Part shown: one piece after another, positions 9,158 through 20,310 of the stretch
Numbering within the stretch: the stretch's first letter is position 1
Layout: each line of letters starts with the position of its first letter
Assembly (NCBI GenBank): GCA_021642125.1
Contig: JAKIXB010000033.1
Coordinates: 62,001-126,000 of the forward strand
Source: Nothophoma quercina
Lineage: Eukaryota > Ascomycota > Dothideomycetes > Pleosporales > Didymellaceae
Direction: 5' to 3'
DNA length: 64,000 bases
The notes under the pieces: model-generated
The model's input: only the letters and a program-made list of their open reading frames with translations
What the model was told of the DNA's origin: nothing
Databases searched by the model: none
Program-made: the position numbers and the translations under genes

Positions 9158-10528
9158 GTTGCGCTGTAGAACTGGGGGAGATAAGGTAGGTGCGTTGATT
9201 GGTGGTGGGCAGGTAAGCATGTGAGGGGTGATATTGACGTGATGTATGCGGGGTAGGTAACATGACGCCGTCCACGACTCGCTCCCTCCACAGGCGCTTA
9301 TCCTTCTTATTCTCCCAACGACTGAGCAGAAGTGCCCTCGAGAACTCCAGAACGAATCCGTGCGGCAGCACTTTGGGTTGCAGGTACTAGAGCCAATTTG
9401 CTCCAGCCTCTTTCACTCACATATCAACCACCGGTCGATGGGCTGATAAGCTCTGTTTTGGCAATGAGGAATGCTATCGGCCCTGGACGTGGGAATGTCA
9501 GGTCTTCCGTGTACAGGTGGTTGGAAGCTACGTCGACTCGTTGCGCTCTTGAAGCTCACATCTACGAGTTTGTTGCCTAGCACGTAGCATTGGAACAGTT
9601 TCAGTAACTCGGAGTGCGGGCCGTCTTTCGTACAACGCACAGTCGGGAACTGTTCACAGTACAGCTACTGTAGGTAGATGTCAAACACATCTGTCTCTTC
9701 GTCGGGAGGATCTGCTATCTGAGGATTGAGCTGAGCATTTGCCCATTCTGGCTCTATTGCACTTTAGAAGAACCTGGAGCTTATGCAGGTGACAGCTTCG
9801 TGGACAGGATACTTGACATTGAGGATGTCCTGACAGGCGCCGGCAGCGATGATCTCAGTGAAGCTGTTTGGTGCTAGTCCTCATGTCGTCTGGTTCTCCG
9901 CTCAGCCTAGACTTACCCCAATGCTTGGGAAATCAAGACTCGCCCACTCTCTGGAGTAAATTTGTCAAGTTTCGCGGCGTATGGGCACTGTGACTTTGTG
10001 TAGCTTTTGATTCATAGGAGTGGCATTAGGTGTATGCAAAGTCTAGACTAGATGGTCAGAGTCATTGCACTGCCACACCAGCAGCTGGGGACGGCACATG
10101 CTTGAAAAAATCCCTCGAGCGGTGTTAAATCGCACGAAACATTGGCCTTGTATGAGCGATGGAGGCTGAAAATACGTCCAAGAGAAGAATAACAAACAAT
10201 GCTAACGCAGGATCTTTCCGCGCCTACAGAGCACTATAGTCTCCAGAGTCTTTCTTCGAACACGATTAGCTTGCAAAACGGCACCACGATCACGGTATCA
10301 GTATAGAATAAATCGAAACGACCAGATAAAGACGAGGGTGTACCATGAAAGAATCTGCAGTGAATGGTTCAATGAAAGCCAACAAACAGCGAGCTCAGGT
10401 GGGAACGAATTTCATATCGTGCATTAAGAATCTAAAATACTATGTAGTTGCGAGCATGCTGTCGCGGAAATGGTATACGCTCAAACGCTGCAAAAGATCG
10501 AATTGAAAGTCATGCAAATCGTACATCA
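9158..10528. other. long intergenic region
   Basis: About 1.4 kb between the tRNA-Asp terminator and the stop of the DUF2985-type gene. Open frames are short, lack family patterns and lie on both strands. I found no RNA gene or repeat here. Confidence 0.5.
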
Positions 10529-12733
10529 CTAAGGGTAGGGATTCTGTGCAGTTGGCTGTGGCTCTCCGCGCTTTGCATCCTTCTCGCTGCTGCTGCCCTG
10601 CGTCTTCTTTCTGATCATGTCGAGGCTCATACGGCCTTTGTGCTCGTTCTTAGTGAGCTCATCACCTTCACTTTCGCTTTCGCGCTCCTTCTTCTTCTCA
10701 ACCTTCTGAATTGCCTCTTCGGTCAGCTCCTGCCTGTTCATACGCTCGAGGACGTCCTTCTTCCTGGTGCGCTTGTCGCCAAGCCAGATGAGTAGACCAG
10801 CGGTGGCATTGCAGGTAATTGAGCAGATCAGAATGACGGTTGTAATTGCGAACGGCCTGTGTTTGTAGTAGATACCCCACGTGGTGGCGCCGAGCGAGAT
10901 CTGGAGGAGGGAGTGACAGTCGAGGAGAACAACAATAGCCACAAGCAAGCGAAGTGGAAAGGCGTAGTGCGTCTCTGTTTCGTGCGGCTTGTAGAACGAG
11001 TGTGACTTGCAGAACTTCTCTTGGTGATGTTCGAGCTTCTCCTGCTGCTTGGGTGTGAGAACGGTGAACTCCCACTGCTTCTCAGGATCCTCAGGATCGG
11101 TCGTTCGTGGTCCAGTGATAGGCGCATGTCCAGATGGCAGGTCGTTCTGGTCTTGCAATGCCGGGAGCATGTCCTTCTTCCTGCGAGACCAAGTGTAATG
11201 ATGGTAGTGGGCAATGTAGATCATGTGGTATGTGTCGATGGCTCGGAAAGGAGCGAGACCGTCTCCAACGACGGCGAAAAGGGCGACCAGAACACTGTCG
11301 ATAATGTGAACGACGTAGATCTGTTGACCTCCGACATTAATCCAACCGATGAGGAAAAGGACCCATGCAAGACCGAAGAGGGTGATGAGTGTGGCATAAA
11401 GCGTGACCAGGAAGCCTAGAGGTCTTCTGACATACTGTCCGAAACCTCTCATTGTGCGTTTGAACTTCGAACGTTTCGAGTGAAGCATATGTCGGACATG
11501 GTCGTTCACTTCTGCCTTATCGTGCTTACTCCAGCCCTCTAAAGAAGTGCCACTAGGGAGCACAGCATAACGCGAGTCGCTCAGCTGTGAGTCGATGGTC
11601 GCCAGCGTGGTTGTTGTACCCTCAGTCTCCGTTCGGTGCAGTCTGGGAGGTGGTTGTAGCTCGACTTCAGATTGAGCTTCATGTGCTGGAGCCAGGATGC
11701 GGTTGATCTCTTCGAGACTCGCGGTCTCGCTTGGCGCGCGTCGTAGATTGTAGGTAGGTCGGCGATTGAAGAAGGGCAGATTGGGCACGAACAATGAGTT
11801 TTGCAGATTGGTCAAGGACGTTAAAGTCGCAACCTCGGGGTCTGTACAAGTTAACTTATGGTCCTGAACGTGGGTCTGGGAATCCTACCAATTGTGTCCA
11901 ACACATCCACCATTCCAGATGTGTAGTCCATCCCAACATCTGCGGGGCCTTGAACAGCTGGGCCGACAGGCTCAGGTGACTTCTCTTTCTCCTTGCTGCT
12001 GGAACTACCCCAGAATGGCACTCTTGTCTGAATGGCGCTTTTGACCTTCCTCAACCTGCTGGGCTCTGGTTGTGTGAGTGTCGAGTCTGTTGATTTCGAA
12101 GGAGTTCTCCCTAGTTCTCGGCCTTCTTCCAGGGTATCCAGTGGTTGACTGAGCCGCTGTGAAGAAGGATTCGTGGCTTGAGCGTATTGGTTCAGAGAAA
12201 CAGAAGAAGGCATTCGCCGAATACCAATACTAGCTTGACGAAATCCTGGTGAAGGGCGGTTGTAAGGACTGTGCTGCTGTTGGAGTGATACGCGTTGTTG
12301 TTGATTTAATGGTCTCTGCGGTGCCGAACTACTTCTTGCTCTTTGTGGTGTGAAAGGGGATGACGTCCTTTGTGCACGTTAGCAATCGTACCTTCCCTTG
12401 CATTTGAGGTAGTACAGACCCTCGTTTCTTAGGCGTGCGGGCATCTTTGGGAGGAGGTACAGGCACGCGATTGCCGGCATCTACCGAGGATTGTAGAGAC
12501 GTTGGCGGCTCGAGTGTTGGCTGTGGTACTGGTACGCGTTCTGGGACTGCAAAGTCGTGTGCTGCAGATTGGCCTGGGAAACCCTCATTCACGCCTGTTG
12601 TACTAGCGTTGTCGTTGACTGCGAGCGTTGAAGGAGGAACAGCAAGAGAACCGGTCCCATTACCTCGCGATACGGCTTCAGCGAGCCTGTTACGCGCAGT
12701 GCGCGACCGCTGCTGGAACTTCAACTTGTCCAT
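10529..12733 (-). CDS. DUF2985-type (PLAC8-region-related) integral membrane protein
   Basis: Exons 12733-12420, 12367-11889 and 11841-10529 sum to 2106 nt and give 701 aa. The N-terminal ~290 residues are Ser/Pro/Gln-rich and disordered. The membrane core begins near residue 370 with LGFLVTLYATLITLFGLAWVLF, then a second helix, an amphipathic segment with Tyr/His (MIYIAHYHHYTWSRRKKD), and two further helices (LLVAIVVLLDCHSLLQ and TTVILICSITCNATAGLLIWL). The tail is Lys/Glu-rich. The family is fungal and of unknown function. Intron 1 needs a GTCTGT donor; similar GTCNGT donors occur in two other genes here. It keeps the Ser/Pro frame open, whereas the GTACGA donor nearby gives a 24-nt intron or a stop. 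The C-terminus was copied to 16809-16943. Confidence 0.78.
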
Positions 12734-13594
12734 AGAGACAACCAGAATTGTGAACAGGGTGAAAGCATCGCGGGCAATTCAACATAATAAACATGCTTTC
12801 TGGCTAAGATGGCCGCTCTGTATCAGGAATGGCCCAGCCACAAACCTGGGACTGGCTATGAAAGCCTGGCAATGGGGCCTGGGCATCGTCATGCTGCAGC
12901 TGGCCAAACGCCTGAACCCCTTTTACAGCCCTGCACATCGCACTTTGTGGAGAGACGGCGGGGATACTCCTCGCAGACCACCAGTTGACGCGTTGCGCAT
13001 CTTTCAGATGCAAGCGCGGTGGAGACTTTGCAATGGAAACACCAGGTCCAACCCCGTGTCCAAGTGTTAAGGATCTGAAGCACGCTGTCAACTGGAGATT
13101 TGCGGGTCGTGACCCTTGTCGCGATCACCCTCGCTAAGAGTCAGGGCATCGTTCTGCAGGTTGACGCAATACCTCGTACCTGAGTCACGTTGTAGACACC
13201 CTGACGGCGTGATAGCAAATAAAAGGAAGAGTGAAATTCGAATTCAATGCAGGCCTGCCCCTCTCGAATCTTGGACAATATCAGATGTTTACGGATGAAC
13301 GTTGGCGCTGGGCGCAGGGTCTCTTTTAGCTTCAGGCACGAAACGGGCGCTTCTTCTAGCGTACCCATCTCTCAATTCTCCGGGCTTGTTGCGATCTTGT
13401 CGACGCTTAATGACAAACAACGCTTCCGCAGACTATGCCTGAGGCAAATACAAAACACGGCAGAGAGCTCAGGGTGTCGTGAAATGTTTGATTGTCTTCT
13501 TGCAACGCTTTTTCTGTGTGGTTGCTTCCAACTCCTACATGACATCATCTCATCGCTCGTACGCCTACTCATGCAAATCTACTGTATCTTGCAC
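12734..13594. other. intergenic region, DUF2985-type gene promoter and ThrRS 3' end
   Basis: Both genes run on the minus strand, so this holds the ThrRS 3' UTR and the promoter of the membrane-protein gene. No gene is supported. Bases about 13470-13594 have a diverged inverted copy at about 16663-16762, including an exact 14-base match. Confidence 0.55.
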
Positions 13595-16053
13595 TTAAAC
13601 CTTGTTCTCAACTCTTCGCTCGTCCCTTAGCTTGACAAGCTTCTCAATGGCCTCATCAAGAGGAACAATCTCACCACGCTGCTGCGAAGCCTGGTCATCA
13701 CGGTTCCTCCAGTTGACGGCGCGGTTTTGCTGCTCCTCAGCACCGACAACCATGATGAAGTTGTAGAGAGCCAGTTGTGCTGTGCGGATCTTCTTCTGCA
13801 TGGTGTTTCCGCTGATGTCGATGTCGGCGTGGATGTGCTGCTTGCGAAGCGCAGTCTGGACCTCCTTGACGTAGTCGTTGGCACCAGGCATGACGGGAAT
13901 GACCATAACCTGGCGAGGCGACAGCCAGAACGGCCATCGACCGGCAAAGTGCTCAGTCAGAATGCTGTGGCATGTCAGTGATATGTGCAAGGTATTTGAA
14001 GCCAGGCAACTTACGCGATGAAACGCTCGAAAGAGCCGTAGATGGCGCGGTGTACCATCACAGGGCGAGCGTAACCGGGCTGGGGAGGCTTGATCTGCTT
14101 TGAGATCGTAGCAAGGTCTGCGGCTGTCTCTGGTTGCTCCTGCTTGAGCGCTTCCTTGGGAGCCTCTTCCTTAGGAGCTTCGCTTGCCTTGGCCTTCTCC
14201 TCCTTCGGCTTTGCAGCTGCGACCTCAGACGTCATGTACTCGAGCTCGAACTGGTTGGGCAGTTGGAAGTCGAGCTGGATCGTAGCGCATTGGTAGTCAC
14301 GCTTGAGGGCGTCGGAGATGGTGATGTCAATCTTAGGGCCGTAGAAGGCACCGTCACCCGGGTTCAGCTCCCAAGCACCACCACCGTCGGCAGTGAACTT
14401 GTCCAATGCCTCAGTCAACTTAGCCTCAGCCTTGTTCCAAGTCTCGATGTTGCCAAGGAAACCCTCAGGACGCGTGCTGAGCTTCAACTTGAATGTGAAA
14501 CCGAATTTGCCGTAAACTGCACGAAGGAAGTCGAAGAGACCCAGAACTTCTTCGTTGATCTGGTCCTCTGTACAGAAGATGTGTGTGTCATCCTGCTGGA
14601 AGCGACGAACACGAGTGAGACCAGTGAGAGCACCGCTGGCCTCGTTCCGGTGAAGAATACCGAAGTCGGCCATACGGATGGGCAGCTCACGGTAACTGCG
14701 CTCACGGTGCTTGAAGATCAGGCAGTGTCCAGGGCAGTTCATAGGCTTTAGTGCCCACTTCTCCTTCTCAACGTCGAATGTGAACATGTCCTCATGGTAA
14801 TGTTGCCAGTGACCGGAGATCTTCCACAAGGCTGAGTTGTACATGTTTGGTGAACCAACCTCCTGGTATCCACGGTTCCAGTACTCTTCTCGCAAGAACG
14901 CCTGTAATGTGTTGTAGATGATTTGTCCGTGAGGTAAGAAGAAGCAAGAACCAGGGCTGTACTCGTGGAAGAAGAACAGCTCCTGTTCCTTTCCAATCTT
15001 GCGGTGGTCACGCTTGGCAGCCTCCTCCAGGAACTTAAGGTGCTCCGCCATCCTGTCCTTGTCAGGGAAGGAGACACCATAAATACGCTGAAGACTGTCG
15101 TTGTTGGCGTCTCCGAGGAAGTATGAAGCAGAGTTCTTCATGACCTTGAACTGCTTTATCCTTCCGGTGTGGGGTACGTGGGGTCCACGGCAAAGATCGA
15201 TAAGAGGTCCGTTGCGGTAGACGGTGGTGGATGTGCCATCAGGGATCTTGTCCTTAATGATGTGCTGCTTGTAAGGGTTCGACTTGAACATCTCCAATAG
15301 ATCCTCCTTAGACAAGGTCAAACGCTCGAAGACCTGCTTCTCCTTGACAATGCTGTTGACGATAGTCTCGAGGGGCTTATGGTCGGAGTGCTCAACAGCG
15401 GCCTTTTCCGGCAGGGCCATCTCGTAGTAGAAACCATCTTCGATCGGGGGACCAATGCACAGATCGCAGCCAAATCTGCGCTCGGATGCTTCTCCAAGAA
15501 TATGTGCGCTCGAGTGCCAGAAGACGCGCTTGCCCTCTGGGTGATCGAAGTCCAAAAGCTCTAGCTTGCAGCTCTTCTCGAGTGGTCGCTCAAGATCCCA
15601 CAGTGTCTCCTCAGGTGTGCCATGGTCAATACGAGCGATAACAGTGCGCTCGAACAAGCTCTTGCTAATGCCGCGCGCAATATCCGCAGGGCTGGTGACC
15701 CATGATTCGCCTTCGATGAGCTTGCCGTCTCCGAGTGTGACCGTGATCTTTTCGCGGGGCTTCTGGGCGACCTCCTCGTCATACTTGGCCTTCAGTTTCT
15801 CGCTAAGGAAGGTTAGTGAATGCACTTGTAAAACGCTCCAGATACCTTACAAGATCTTGATCCGGTGGTCGATGAATCCAGGAACAGGCTCGAGCATCAA
15901 AGGTCGACCACTATCGTCACCGCCCTTTTTCTTCTCCTTCTTGGGCTTTGCAGCTTTGGGTGCCTTTTCCTCGACTTTCTTCTCGCCAGACACCGCAAGG
16001 TCCTTAACGGCCTCAGCAACCTGATTCACAGTATCCTTGACCGCTTCCGCCAT
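13595..16053 (-). CDS. threonyl-tRNA synthetase, cytosolic type
   Basis: Exons 16053-15851, 15802-14015 and 13964-13595 (introns 48 and 50 nt) give 786 aa. Domain order: a Lys/Glu/Ala-rich N-terminus; a TGS domain (KITVTLGDGK...ARID); the editing domain with HSSAHILGEA and the RGPHVP region; the class II catalytic core with zinc-binding Cys in MNCPGHC; motif 2 around FGILHRNEASG; motif 3 in RPVMVHRAIYGSFERF; and the anticodon-binding domain ending in NKV. It charges tRNA-Thr. A Lys/Glu/Ala-rich insert of about 55 residues lies near residue 590, just before motif 3. The first exon has no clear mitochondrial presequence. The 3' end was duplicated in inverted form 3 kb away. Confidence 0.95.
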
Positions 16054-16559
16054 ATTTGCTGTTGTTACCGCAACGGAAGCGGAGATTTGTTGTATTTATG
16101 TGCTGTTCTGAGTCAACCCCACTGAAACATAGACTATGACTCGACGTGGGTAACTTCAATTACCATACCTTTTGGTGTAAAGCTTGAGTGACTCGAAACC
16201 AGTCCGTGCCAGCACTTGCGAGCGATGCGAATGTGCAATCGACTCACAATTTCAAGTAGCTCTCACGCGCACTACAGCCCACTTGCGCAGCATAGCGGGG
16301 TCGAGACTCCGACGGCGAAACTGTTTCTCCGGCGCATTACGACGAATCACCTTGACCACACTGAACGCCGTTGGGAATCCGCATCCCGCTTGATTACTAC
16401 CATGGAGCTAGGCAAGGCAAGCTTCACTCAGAGGTCTTACTGTACGAGCTCCTACTACGACTTGAAAACCGTCGTGGTCTGCGTCAGGATCTCAAGAAGC
16501 GCAAGGAGTACACCCCGGCTGAGGACAGGTCATTCATCGTACTTTGTAGCGGCCCCTTG
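16054..16559. other. ThrRS upstream region with an unexplained open stretch
   Basis: The first part is the ThrRS promoter. At 16371-16550 the plus strand has a coding-like open stretch (for example QGKLHSEVLLYELLLRLENR) directly before the decayed ThrRS copy. I cannot assign it to a family. It may be another relic carried by the same rearrangement. Confidence 0.3.
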
Positions 16560-16762
16560 ACTCTATGGGCTTCTGGTCGCAGGACGGCGCGCTCCTCTCA
16601 ATGAGGCGATTGAGAAGCTCGTGAAGTTGAGGGACGGGCGAAGAATCGAGAACGAGGTTTAGATGGAACAATAGATTTGCATGAGCCGGCGTAGGATGCC
16701 ATGTAGCAATCGACAGCAACGAGACAAAGGCGTTGCTAAAAGAACAGTCGAACATTCACACA
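16560..16762 (+). pseudogene. decayed inverted copy of the ThrRS 3' end
   Basis: Codons 16594-16659, followed by a TAG at 16660-16662, encode a peptide that matches the last 22 residues of the ThrRS gene at 18 positions (core EAIEKLVKLRD, end followed by the stop). The similarity runs on into the 3' UTR, with an exact 14-base match (16672-16685 to the complement of 13568-13581) and further matches to about 16760. Upstream of 16590 similarity fades. It is on the opposite strand from the parent and lacks every catalytic part, so it is a fragment. Confidence 0.82.
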
Positions 16763-16808
16763 TTCACAGAACTGCGATAGCAAAACACTACCACAAGCGT
16801 TGAGTAGG

Positions 16809-16943
16809 GATGAGCTCAGTAAGAACGAGCGGAAGGGACGTATGAGTCTCGGTATAATTAGGGAGAAGACGCAGGGCAGTGACAGTAAGAGCAGTGGTGA
16901 GCGTGGCGAGCCGCGACCGACCGCGCAGGATTGTACTCTTTAA
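16809..16943 (+). pseudogene. decayed inverted copy of the DUF2985-type protein C-terminus
   Basis: Forty-four codons ending in TAA align without gaps to the last 44 residues of the membrane-protein gene (shared blocks KGRMSL, KTQGS, RGEP and PTAQ). It lies on the plus strand about 150 bp after the ThrRS fragment. In the parent locus the two 3' ends are about 3 kb apart in the same relative order, so the pair is one inverted duplication with an internal deletion. There is no start codon or upstream domain. Confidence 0.82.
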
Positions 16944-17431
16944 GGGTTGGCGATGCGTATACGCAGTTCCCTTCGATCCGTGTAGCGATCTGGCAGATAC
17001 CTTCTCAGCGCATACGGTGCAACTGTGATGCACCATACGAAGCGTTAAATACAGGGATTTGCACAGGACATATTCTTTCGCGATTCTCGTTCTACTTCTG
17101 CTAATACGATATGCTGCCAGATCCAACTAGCGTTGAGTCTACCGTGAACGGAATAATGTGACGCCCTGGCGTAGGATTCCTTCTGCATACGTACCTTATT
17201 GTCTTGGACTATCAGTGTATAAAAGATGATTTCTAAGATACATGTTTAATTATACAGACCTTGTGATGTTTCTTGAGTGCTGCGTAGGGGCGGTATACAG
17301 TCTTGGCGCGCTAAGATGGTTGTGCGTTAGCGCAAAAAGTTCTCGCGAGCTCTCAGATCTTTTTCGCGAACTTTGAAGCCGCCGACCAGCTCGAACTCCG
17401 CAAATCGATAGCAAACCCCACAACAAACGAC
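16944..17431. other. intergenic region, GAR1 promoter
   Basis: No gene is seen. A TATAAAA at 17218-17224 lies about 210 bp before the GAR1 ATG. Weak traces of the duplicated 3' UTR may run on just after 16943. Confidence 0.4.
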
Positions 17432-18171
17432 ATGTCTGGATTCCGTGGAACACCTCGAGGAGGCCGTGGCGGTTTTGGCGGTGGCAGCAGAGGTGGATTC
17501 GGTGGTGGTTCTCGTGGAGGTTGGTGTTCTTGCGCTGCAGCTCTCAGTGCTCGAAGCTAACTTTTTTCCAGGACGCGGTGGATTTGGCGGTGCTGCCTCT
17601 TTCGGTCCTCCAGACCAGGTTTTCGGTATGCGCAATACTCTGGGCGTGTTTGCGCAGTACTGACAAAGTAACAGAGATGGGCAAGTTCGTCCACGAAGTC
17701 GAGAACGAGATGTTCTGCGAGTCAATTAACACCAAGATCCCCTACTTCAACGCGCCGGTCTATCTCGAGAACAAGACCCCCATTGGCAAGGTCGACGAGA
17801 TCTGCGGTCCCCTGAACCAGGTTTACTTCACCATCAAGCCTCAGGAAGGCATCCAGGCCAAGTCGTTCAAGGCCGGCGACAAGTTCTATATTGGCGGTGA
17901 CAAGCTCTTGCCTCTCGACAGGTTCCTGCCTAAGCCTAAGCCGGCTCCTGGTGCGCCCAAGGTCAAGAAGCCTGCTGGTGGACGTGGTGGAGCTCGTGGT
18001 GGCCGTGGCCGTGGTGCGCCAAGGGGGCGTGGTGGCCCTCCCGGACGTGGTGGATCTTTCGGCGGTCGCGGTGGATCTTTCGGTGGCGGTCGTGGTGGCA
18101 GCGGTGGCTTCTCTCGTGGAGGTGGTCGTGGTGGATTCACACCCCGTGGACGCGGGCGAGGTGGATACTAA
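17432..18171 (+). CDS. GAR1: H/ACA snoRNP subunit GAR1
   Basis: Exons 17432-17519, 17572-17625 and 17675-18171 (introns 52 and 49 nt) give 212 aa. The conserved central beta-barrel (MGKFVHEVENEMFC...GKVDEICGPLNQVYFT...DKFYIGGDKLLPLDRFLPK) is flanked by an N-terminal and a long C-terminal RGG/GGF-rich tail, the hallmark of Gar1. The protein joins Cbf5, Nop10 and Nhp2 in the nucleolar complex that guides pseudouridylation of rRNA and snRNA. Length is normal. Both introns fall within or next to the N-terminal RGG repeat. Confidence 0.95.
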
Positions 18172-18891
18172 GCGCCTTCCGGAACGGTTTACCTTTACTA
18201 CGAAGACACCAGGACGGGCGGATTTTCCTTGTCGCGGTATGACCCTGGACATCATGGATACCAATCGATACCACGAACATTCGACGGCGTTTGGGAGCTC
18301 AATGGGATTTCTTGTACATGTGGAACATGGCGCCATGTTGGAAAAGGCTTTAGAGCATTGTGTACGGATGATAGTCATTTCACGTTCAATTGAAACTTCA
18401 AAAACAACAAAACCACGTCTTAACAAACGCACGTAGGGCGTCGGGCTACAACGTGGTTATTTCATTAAGATAAGTGTGAGTAGCAGAGACAGTAGAGCGT
18501 TGAATACTATTCATGCAGAGCCATACCCATACAACCTTCTTCAACTTGACAGTATAGTCTGCTTGAGACTAGACTACCTGTTTCCTGCATGTGTCTGAAT
18601 CAGCAAACGTAAGTCAGGTCCAAGCAGTTACGCAGCAAACAGGCTGTATCGTGTTTCTGTGTACCAGCGGATCTTGGCGAATCACGTGGCGGTGAAGTGT
18701 GGCTGGAACTGCCCCATGACGTTTGGAGACTTCTCGCCAAACAAGATCGAGGCCGCACGTCACTAGGTCCGTCACGTCCTCGTAGGCCGCCCAAACCCTA
18801 AAAGCTTACTTCTTTTCCTGCAACCCACACAAACACTCTTCCTACACCCCTCATACCTCTCTACCTTTGATCAGAAGGTGCAGACTTCGAC
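18172..18891. other. intergenic region
   Basis: GAR1 3' region and the phosphatidylserine synthase promoter; both genes are on the plus strand. The bases just before the ATG are pyrimidine-rich (ACAAACACTCTTCC...), as in many fungal leaders. No gene is seen. Confidence 0.5.
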
Positions 18892-19760
18892 ATGGCGACT
18901 CGCAGAAATGGACCGAACAACCCCAAGGACGAGGCACCTGTGCCTACAGACAAAGGCATGTTTACTGCAACTTATGGAGGCATTGAGCGCTGACGAGAAA
19001 CAGTGCAGGACAAGCAGGCTCGTCTCCTGGCTGAGGAGAACCCGGGACACTTCTCCCTGGTGCGCGCGCTGCACCTTGCAGACTTCATCACTGAGCTCAA
19101 TGGTATGCCTAATCCTACACCGACTTCTGCGCACCGCCCTCCGCAACGCGCGGGCTCAAGCACCGCACAAACACGCAGAACTAACACTATCTAGGCTTCT
19201 GCGGCGTAATGTCCATATTCTCCTCGCTCCGCTACTGCATCCAAGCAAACCCCTACGAGAACACCAACATCTACTGGGCGCTGGGCTTCATCCCACTGGG
19301 CCTCTTCTTCGACTTCATGGACGGCAAAGTGGCGCGCTGGCGCAAGAAGGCCTCGCTCATGGGGCAGGAACTCGACTCTCTGGCGGACCTCGTCTCCTTC
19401 GGCGTATCTCCTGCAGCCGCCGCCTTTGCGCTTGGCATTCGCACGCCGCTCGACCACCTGCTGCTGACATTTTTTGTGCTGTGCGGTCTGACGCGTCTGG
19501 CGAGGTTCAATGTTACGGTTGCAATGGTGCCTAAGGATGCGAGCGGCAAGAGCAAGTACTTCGAGGGCACGCCGATTCCCATGAGTCTGGGTATTGTGCA
19601 GATCATGGCGTTCTGGGTGTACAAGGGCTGGACGCATGCGCAGATACCGCTAGGTGTGTGGGCGGAGGGCACTGTGTTCGAGTTCCACCCTGTCGTGGCT
19701 ATGTTCATTCTCCACGGGTGTCTGATGGTTAGTAAGACTATTCACATTCCCAAGCCGTAA
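18892..19760 (+). CDS. CDP-diacylglycerol-serine O-phosphatidyltransferase (phosphatidylserine synthase)
   Basis: Exons 18892-18955, 19004-19102 and 19195-19760 give 242 aa. The CDP-alcohol phosphotransferase signature DGKVAR(8)GQELDSLAD is complete at about residues 96-118. Several hydrophobic helices fit an ER membrane enzyme like yeast Cho1, making phosphatidylserine from CDP-diacylglycerol and serine. The conserved pre-core block ENPGHFSLVRALHLADFITELNGFCGVMS spans two exons. Intron 1 must begin with GC (AAAG|GCATGT...AACAG), because no GT donor gives the needed phase; it is 48 nt with a CTGAC branch site. Intron 2 is 92 nt with CTAAC. Family identity is firm; exon 1 rests on frame logic. 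Confidence 0.92.
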
Positions 19761-20310
19761 GCGGCAAAGGATGTGGAGAGGAAGTAGGTTTTGGTGGACA
19801 AAGGCGGTTTTGCTTGTATCCAAGCGTAGTAGACCTATCAATAGCAAGGTTATCTGCTATCTGCATGTAGCATGGAGCGATGATGATACAATATAGGTCA
19901 GCTGGGGAAGCTCGATCAAAACAAATTCAAGAATAGCACGTAGAGCGACCGACTTCGGCATTAGTGTCTTTGACGCGCTTCATGAATGCCGTGCATTTGC
20001 ATGCCGCTCTTATATTGTTACTTCTACAGAGAAACGAACATCTCGACTGTCGAGATCATAGTGTATTAGCCCTCGTTCATGTGTGACACCATCCATATGC
20101 GCCTGTCCCGTAATTCTAGATGTGAAAGATGATCGCATAACCCTGATGCTAGGTGTCTCTGTAACTGTACGCTGAATTGGTAGGCATCTAGATGTACAAC
20201 GTCTTGGTTGCCTGTTAATCAAGACCAGTCCAAAGGTGAAATGCTGTGATAAGATGTAGCTTGTACAATCCTCCTAATGCTGTGGGTATATGATTGCGTA
20301 TTCGCTACGA
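19761..20310. other. intergenic region between convergent genes
   Basis: 3' regions of the phosphatidylserine synthase and metallopeptidase genes. No supported gene, RNA or repeat. Confidence 0.5.

Noticed and set aside
12316..12391. Alternative intron of the DUF2985-type gene from GTACGA to a distal CAG
   Set aside because: It would place the CTAAC branch site a few bases from the donor and drop a coding-like Ser/Pro segment. The GTCTGT donor with the AAAG acceptor gives a normal 52-nt intron and keeps the frame.
16788..17126. 112-codon minus-strand frame
   Set aside because: Antisense to the decayed DUF2985-type fragment, whose plus-strand frame aligns to its parent.
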